DNA from: Triglochin maritima | Taxonomy: Eukaryota > Streptophyta > Magnoliopsida > Alismatales > Juncaginaceae | Length of the DNA stretch: 64,000 nt | Reading direction: 5' to 3' | Assembly: GCA_963682175.1 (NCBI GenBank) | Contig: OY821770.1 | Span: 14,352,501-14,416,500 of the forward strand | In this document: positions 58,901 through 64,000 of the stretch, piece by piece | How the letters are laid out: the number at the start of each line of letters is the position of its first letter | Position numbering within the stretch: position 1 is the stretch's first letter | Translations under genes and position numbers: made by a program | The notes under the pieces: model-generated | What the model saw: the letters and a program-made list of their open reading frames with translations, nothing else | What the model was told of the DNA's origin: nothing | The model's database searches: none

Positions 58901-60264
58901 TGTCATCCTGTGCATGCACTTGTTTCAATTTTGTAGAATCACATCCTTGGTATGTATGTATATTAACCATGATGCCTTCTGTGTCCCATTTTTATCATAA
59001 AGCCTTCTGGTTTTCCTTTTCAACTATATTAGTTCTATAGGGGAAAAAGAATGTGAAATTGAAAGAAAGGAAAGAATCTTAAATATATAGGTGTCCTGTA
59101 TGCTATGTGATTCTTGCCTTGCATGACTTTTCTTATTTCATTTTTGGCTTTGGAAAGATAATGTAAATATTTTTTCCCGAAAATAGAAGAATGTGAAGTA
59201 ACACAATAACATAATGAGACGAAATGACTTGTGCCACTGGAGAAATTATTGACATCGCCAACTTAATAATGTAGGATGGAAGTGTTTTCAGTTGTACTAA
59301 AATTACACATGACTTTTCTTGTCTCCCTTCTGGCTTTGGAAAGATAATGTGAATATTATTTCCAGAAAATAGAAGAATGCGAAGTAATGCAATAACCATG
59401 TTTTCATTGCCAACTTAATAGTGTAGGGTGGAAGTTTTCTCAGTTGTACTAAAATGACATTATTATCAACTTACCACTCTAGCAGTATAATTGCTTTAAT
59501 GTCTGCCATTTCTAAACTTATATCTGAGACCACCATTATCTTTCTAATCAGTGTGTATCCTCTCATGCAGATCAAGTGTCAAAATATCATTATTCTTAAT
59601 GCAACAAATATTAAGGAACTGGACATGGAGTGGGATTGCCTCCTGGAACTACCAGATACACCTGTAGTTCAACTAACACCGTTCAGATCAAAGCATTTGA
59701 GTACTTTCCTCACTGATGTACGTGTTCTTAATTCAATACATTGGCATCATTCATATAGGCAATCTTCTGATATATCACTTCTTGACACGACATATACATG
59801 TTTTGCTTCGGAAAGTGCAATATTGGTCAGGTTGATAAAAAAATGTAGAGAAGGAAGGATTGTAGGTATCTTAATAGAAAAATGTAATAGTTCACTAGAT
59901 AAGTGTCTGGAGGTGTACCAATAAAAAAAGTTACTGGAGGTGTAATATATTTTTATGAGTGGCAAATATAGTATGTTAAGTATTTGTGAGCTATCCTTGA
60001 GACCTTTTTTTTGCACCGCAAAACCTTATAGTTACTGATTGATGTCTTTCTGAGAAAGTGTTTATTTTACAGGTGGAGATGGCACATACATTGTCAAAGT
60101 TGTGTCTTGATTTTCCAGATATTTATATTGGTAAAAAATATCATTAGGTCTTATTTTGGACATGAGATATTGCTCAATGTTTTCAGTTTATAAATCATTT
60201 GGAACTTGCAGGTTGTCATCGTGAATCTAGGGAGGGTCCACTCGTCATCCGATTTGTTGGAAAG
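49986..60264 (+). CDS. FAD synthase (PAPS-reductase domain plus MoCF/CinA-like domain)
   Basis: Makes FAD from FMN and ATP. Exons: 49,986-50,086; 52,170-52,215; 52,303-52,463; 52,557-52,674; 52,801-52,883; 53,062-53,121; 54,056-54,310; 55,200-55,296; 56,598-56,648; 56,740-56,820; 57,052-57,123; 57,786-57,848; 59,571-59,717; 60,073-60,130; 60,212-60,264. All borders are GT..AG and phases agree, giving 1,446 nt (482 codons) without a stop. The N-terminal PAPS-reductase-like domain has the ATP-binding SFNGGKDST (residues 41-49), [26 protein letters not shown] and [12 protein letters not shown]. The C-terminal molybdopterin-binding-like domain has [24 protein letters not shown] and [13 protein letters not shown]. 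No signal peptide, so probably cytosolic. It closely resembles the plant At5g03430-type protein. The last residues are missing: either a further exon lies beyond the transposons downstream, or reading through the last donor adds 16 residues to a TAA at 60,313. Confidence 0.93.
50302..50524. mobile_element. MITE-like inverted repeat in intron 1 of FAD synthase
   Basis: ATTGGTTTGCAGGAACTCA at the left faces its imperfect complement ending GCAAACCAAT at the right, about 220 bp apart, with a poly-A run in the centre. No target duplication was found, so the family is open. Confidence 0.5.
50525..52169 (+). other. Rest of FAD synthase intron 1
   Basis: T-rich intron sequence ending in a TTTTTTACAG acceptor. 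Short open frames here have no recognisable domains. Confidence 0.7.
53122..54055 (+). other. FAD synthase intron 6
   Basis: Intron between in-phase exons; no coding or transposon signature seen. Confidence 0.7.
54311..56597 (+). other. FAD synthase introns 7 and 8 with exon 8 between them
   Basis: AT-rich. A 54,850-55,007 stretch ([15 protein letters not shown]) is open but ends without family features and is not an exon in phase. Nothing else recognised apart from exon 8 at 55,200-55,296. Confidence 0.6.
58289..58830. mobile_element. Probable MITE in intron 12 of FAD synthase
   Basis: The ends CTAAACCGAACGTCGAATCG and, reversed, CTAAAACCGGACCGGCTCGA are imperfect inverted repeats, and the subterminal parts are dense in AACCGGTTGAACCGG words that pair across the insert. 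This resembles gene-poor hAT-type MITEs, but no clean 8-bp duplication was found. Confidence 0.5.
59120..59455. repeat. Tandem duplication in intron 12 of FAD synthase
   Basis: A segment with GGCTTTGGAAAGATAATGT and GCCAACTTAATA...GTAGG at 59,120-59,310 recurs at 59,311-59,455 with small differences and a deletion. It explains the similar open frames in each copy. Confidence 0.8.
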
Positions 60265-61219
60265 GTAACACATCAATTACAAACAGCTGATGAGAAAAGT
60301 TTCATCACCGATTAAAAAAAGTTTCATCATAAATATCCCGCATATGCACAGTTCTAGGCTTCTAGATGTAGCAATATCATGCTTTTTTTGTTTATTCATG
60401 CATACTCCTGATCTTAGCACATTTGTAATTTCTAATAGAGGAATAGAATCCACAAACTAGAGAAATTTAATTTGTTACTAGAAATAGAAACCACACGAGA
60501 GTGAGGACATTTTTTGAGACGCATTAAATATATTTGTCTTCAACAATGTACCATAGGAAATGATATCAACATAACATATATTTGCATAGGTACGTAAGAG
60601 ATGAAACTGTAATTATACTGAGCATGCAATTTTTGCAAGGGTAAATCCTAAAAGCACTTATTAGTTATTACCTTGTAGTTATTTGAATGAAGCCTAAACA
60701 CATGTATCAGAAGTAGTAATAGGTGGATTAGGGTTGTACTTGTCCCCTTGATCGTGTGGACACTATTCTGTTAAAGAAAATTGAAAGAGGGAGCTGGAGT
60801 CATCAAAAGCACTGAAGCGTGAAATCATCAAAACCATTGTCCCAACAATATTACGTTTTCAATCTAAAACAAAAGCATTTGCAGTTTTCATGATTGAGGG
60901 TAGGGGTGAACAAGAACCTGTTTTAACTTTTAAGCGGTTAACCGACCGGAGCAGTTGCTCCAGTCTGATTCAGACCAGATTGGATCCAGTCTGGTTTCCG
61001 GATTTGTGGGTGATGCATCAATGCTTAAAAGTCAATTGAACCTTTTTGATGATGCACATAAGAAACTAGCCGAAATTCAACCAACCTTTTGAGTCCTCTG
61101 ATAGCAGTTCCCTTTCATCCCATACAATGACAAGCTATCGTGCTGTACATTTTAGAAAATTTTATGTCATAACTAACGGGAAATGCTTAATTATACTTCA
61201 GACACTTATCTGATATAGT
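60265..61219. other. Sequence after the last FAD synthase exon found
   Basis: No exon completing the gene was seen. Positions 60,940-61,010 contain short inverted words (CCAGTCTGATTCAGACCAGA) suggesting a small degraded insertion. Otherwise featureless intron or 3' flank. Confidence 0.45.
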
Positions 61220-61804
61220 GACAATTATTTGCACACAGAATCACAAATCGTGTCTAGTCTAGATCCGTTACCAGAAATGGCATCAATGGGGTAGGGAGAG
61301 TGTTAGAGGAACTTTAGTGTGGTAGCTACAGTGAGATAGATTAGAGATATAATAGAGGGTAAAGACAGAAGCGTTGTAGAATGAGGGAGAAGGGAGAGAG
61401 AGATGAGGGAGAAGAAAGAGAGAAGATTGTTGAATATTGTCTGCTTATTTCCTCTCACAGCTGATACAATTATAGGCTATCAGCCCTTGATTATTGCCTA
61501 AACAAAAGCACTAATAAAAATAGAAATGTAAAGCAAATCCTTAAATCCTGCCTAAGGCTTAGCTGTCCAAATTTCCTCTTGCTGGCTGATTTCAAATCAG
61601 ACCTTAATTGCACTTTTCAATTTTAGCATCATCAGTTCATGATTGAATGCAATTGTATCTCTGTTACGTCTTGTGTAAACCTTTAGGGGTTGGTTTAATT
61701 GTGTAACATTCCCACCTCCATGGGAAGACGACTTGTCCTCAAGTCGGAGTTCATCCAAATTAACCAGGTCCTCCCAACTTGAGTCTTCTAACAATAGGCC
61801 TGAC
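61220..61804 (-). mobile_element. 3' end of a Ty3/Gypsy element cut by a Copia insertion
   Basis: On the minus strand the polyprotein tail (61,804-61,597) is followed by an AAGAGGAAAT purine tract and then a leader-like CT-rich segment (61,320-61,440) consistent with a short LTR. Exact LTR ends and duplication were not found. The left neighbour is the FAD synthase gene; the right side is interrupted at 61,805. Confidence 0.55.
61597..61804 (-). pseudogene. C terminus of a Gypsy polyprotein
   Basis: Reads LLEDSSWEDLVNLDELRLED, then KSSSHGGGNVTQLN and LKVYTRRNRD, ending TGA after KSAIKV. The pattern SWEDL..L...RLEDK...GGGNV....VY.RR is the usual tail after the integrase/chromodomain region of plant Gypsy polyproteins. 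The frame is open up to the Copia LTR at 61,805, so the insertion broke a readable end. Confidence 0.7.
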
Positions 61805-63705
61805 TGTCGGATTTCGTGCCATATTATATGTATATATTTTTCGAAATTTTATAAACATACAGGATCGAAACATTCATATTTTCTTCGATTTTCATATAGA
61901 CATGCATTTGTTTGTCCTAATTATTTAACATGCATTAGAACAAACAAACAATTGCAAAGAGAATCATACCTAGAGGTTCTCTAAAACCTCTTGAAGATTC
62001 GGAGTCGCGTTGCCGTTCGAATCGCCCGGTGGATTGACTCCGAGTGTTCACCAAATTCTAAACAAGGTTGGAGAGAAAGGAGCTAACCAATCAATCTCCA
62101 AACGGGTTTAGAATCTAGCTAATAACTCCCTTTTTCTTTCCTGAGATTTTACTCTCCAAAAACTCAAATTAACTAAGGAATTTCGGATGGATTAATTGGG
62201 GTGGTTAGAGAGAGAGAGAATTTTGCATACACTTATTTTTAATGAAAGAAATTAGGCCTATTTATAGGCTCCTTTAATTTCCACATCATGGGCCATGCAT
62301 TGACCCATTCTTCCATGTTTTTCTCTCTTAAGACCAATTCCCAATATTAAATTTATTAATCCACATCCAAATATAATCATAATTGACCAAGTCAAAACCA
62401 TGATCAATAATTCCTTAATTAATTTGCATTTATCGAATTTTGGATTAATTCCCAACAAAATTCGTTTTTTTTGTTTTAGGAAATTTAATTAATTTGCCTT
62501 TATCGAATTTTGGTTTAATTCCCAACAAAATTCGTATTTGGGGTTTTAGCAAATTTAATTAATTAATTTGCCTTATCGAATTTTGGATTAATTCCCAACA
62601 AAATTCGATCTTTGGGGTTATAGCTAATTTATATATCCTATGCAATATATCATCATATGTAATATCAAACAATCACACCCCATGATATATTTACATCTCA
62701 TATATAAATTCATGATTCTAAATATGTCATTTTCATGACATAATGATTTTATCCTTTTCACCACATGTATACGAAACTCGATACATCCATGAACATAAAA
62801 TCACCTTCTTGTTTCCCAGTTTTATGGTGTGACCTATGTGAGGATCTAAGCTAAATTGGTAGTGATATTAATAGCTTAACATCATAAACTATAAGCGGTA
62901 TCTAGCTACACATTATAGTTCCCAATTAGCTAGATGTCTTAATTCAGCTCGAATCAAAACCCGATCCAATTAGTGATGAAGTGCACCACTTGTGTCCGTC
63001 CCTAACCTCATGATATTAAGAATACACACAAAGTAGTATTGTGTCATCTTTGTATTAGTATTCATTTCTTGATCTCTTTAAGCTAGTTATAAATATGTGA
63101 CTTAACTCAAATCACATTGTGCACATTATAACTTTGCTTTATCAAGGGGCCCACTAATATCATTACTCAATTAAGATGCGCAATGATAATCTTTTGACTA
63201 GCTATCTTCTCCAACGAAAGTCATACTTAACCAACTAATGTCTTTACACTACACTTATCGACAGCTTAAGACACTAGTCTAATTAAGAACTCCTTAAACG
63301 ATCGGATATAAGTCTCATATCAAAGGACCAAAGACACAGTAAAATATTAATGACACAGAAACACATTTCTATAATATTTTACTTATAAGGTCTATTCAGT
63401 ATACAAAAGTAATATTTTCCTCTTTTGCATACCCGTGTCGTCACTCACTTGTAGAGCTACAATGATATATGACCAACACGACAATCTTAACCCGGTAATT
63501 AATGTCCCATGTTAATTACCATGATTGCGAATATCTTTTGTTTTATGTAAACCAATATCTTTTAGAGTTCTACGGTTAAGGACCAAGAGCCTCTTCCTTA
63601 ACACTTCTAAAAGACGAATAACATAAACAAGGAACAAAATGATTTCTCATTCAATTCATAATAATTGACATTTAAAAGTAAAACTTTTATAACACATTCC
63701 TTTCA
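61805..63705 (-). repeat. 3' LTR of the Copia element (1,901 bp)
   Basis: In sense it runs TGAAAGGAATGTGTT to CGAAATCCGACA. It aligns with the solo LTRs over most of its length, but the segment that carries GGTCGACCG motifs in the others is replaced by three tandem copies of a ~65-bp AT-rich unit at 62,415-62,620. Confidence 0.88.
62415..62620. repeat. Triplicated ~65-bp unit within the Copia LTR
   Basis: TTATCGAATTTTGG followed by TTAATTCCCAACAAAATTCG occurs three times in tandem with slight differences. It occupies the place of the GGTCGACC-rich segment of the sister LTRs. Confidence 0.9.
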
Positions 63706-63718
63706 ATCTCCCACTTGT
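63706..63718 (-). promoter_or_regulatory. Polypurine tract of the Copia element
   Basis: On the minus strand ACAAGTGGGAGAT directly precedes the LTR start TGAAAGG. AAGTGGGAGATTG is the familiar second-strand primer of plant Copia elements and fixes the orientation. Confidence 0.85.
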
Positions 63719-64000
63719 TATCAATGTTTCTTTCACATACATTCTCAATGTATAAAACATTAATAACTAGGGTAAACTTCTCAAATCACCTATCAAACCA
63801 ATCCACATGGATCCTCGGATCCATGAACTCGAAATATATTTCGTCTCTTAGCTTGGTATGAAGGTTTGTTGAATGGATCAGTTGTGTCACTGTTGTGTCC
63901 ACCTATTTATTTATTTTGTCTTTCGTTGGTGGTTGAGTTAACTGTAGTGATATTATTCCTAACTGCACTAGCTCATACCTCCACCTTCGATAATGATGAC
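63719..64000 (-). pseudogene. C-terminal end of a Copia polyprotein (RNase H), decayed
   Basis: On the minus strand near 63,885-63,865 the sequence reads HNSDTTDPFNKP, the conserved ADPLTKPL-type end of Copia RNase H, with stops and frame changes upstream. The rest lies outside the window. Confidence 0.6.

Larger units (their letters stand above)
61805..64000 (-). mobile_element. Copia element, 3' LTR and adjoining internal region; continues past the window
   Basis: On the minus strand, internal sequence, a polypurine tract and a 1.9-kb LTR follow in order, so the window holds the element's 3' end. It is the only copy of this LTR family here with internal sequence attached, and it identifies the solo LTRs at 16,300, 30,409 and 47,177 as Copia. 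The flank at 61,800-61,804 is CTGAC; its partner lies beyond the window. Confidence 0.85.

Overview
This is nuclear DNA from a flowering plant, probably a eudicot. It is AT-rich, its genes have many GT..AG introns, and most of it is plant transposable elements. One host gene is clear: a FAD synthase gene of the PAPS-reductase plus MoCF/CinA-like type, on the + strand at 49,986-60,264, with 15 exons that stay in frame for 482 codons. Two minus-strand exons at 22,783-23,184 belong to a second, tentatively identified OB-fold-type gene. Almost everything else is mobile DNA, and several copies sit inside one another.

Layout. (1) 113-10,384: a Mutator-like element (MULE1) with terminal inverted repeats, a decayed transposase gene and a convergent second gene. 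That second gene is split by a 7.4-kb CACTA element (2,099-9,503; target duplication TCG). The CACTA carries about 30 subterminal TAGACGTCGG-type motifs, a disrupted TNP2 transposase that has swallowed a piece of an NDR1/HIN1-like host gene, and a multi-exon Ulp1-like protease gene. (2) 10,394-15,489: a SINE-like fragment, a short minisatellite, an LTR-like region with GGTCGACC motifs, and a Copia gag remnant with its 244-bp LTR and primer-binding site. (3) 15,736-19,262: a Pack-MULE-like element with ~250-bp inverted repeats carrying a broken A20/AN1 stress-associated-protein gene, split by a 2.2-kb solo LTR. (4) 19,410-25,471: a Tourist-like MITE, the 3' end of a LINE, the OB-fold exons, a perfect 32-bp-arm palindrome and a 622-bp hAT MITE. 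(5) ~25,750-35,040: a decayed Ac-type hAT transposon interrupted by MULE2 (27,124-33,776; perfect 9-bp duplication), which itself holds a solo LTR (30,409-32,458; 5-bp duplication). (6) 35,333-44,366: MULE3, a nearly intact 9-kb element with a FAR1-type transposase gene and a convergent DUF1985-like/Ulp1 protease gene. Its three ~22-bp minisatellite arrays all read in the direction of the adjoining gene. (7) 44,770-49,352: a foldback-type element with a nested hAT MITE, then a third solo LTR. (8) The FAD synthase gene, with MITE-like insertions in its introns. (9) 61,220-64,000: the end of a Gypsy element into which a Copia element, still running at the window edge, has inserted.

How it fits together. 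Insertion order can be read from target duplications: solo LTR inside MULE2 inside hAT; CACTA inside MULE1; solo LTR inside the Pack-MULE; Copia inside Gypsy; hAT MITE inside the foldback element. Most transposon genes carry stop codons or frameshifts. MULE3 is the closest to intact, with one extra T in its transposase and one TGA in its protease gene. The four long Copia LTRs (three solo, one beside internal sequence) show that this family has been active and trimmed by recombination here. The most distinctive features are MULE3 and its relative MULE2, which share a coding plan but carry unrelated minisatellites, and the two host-gene captures.
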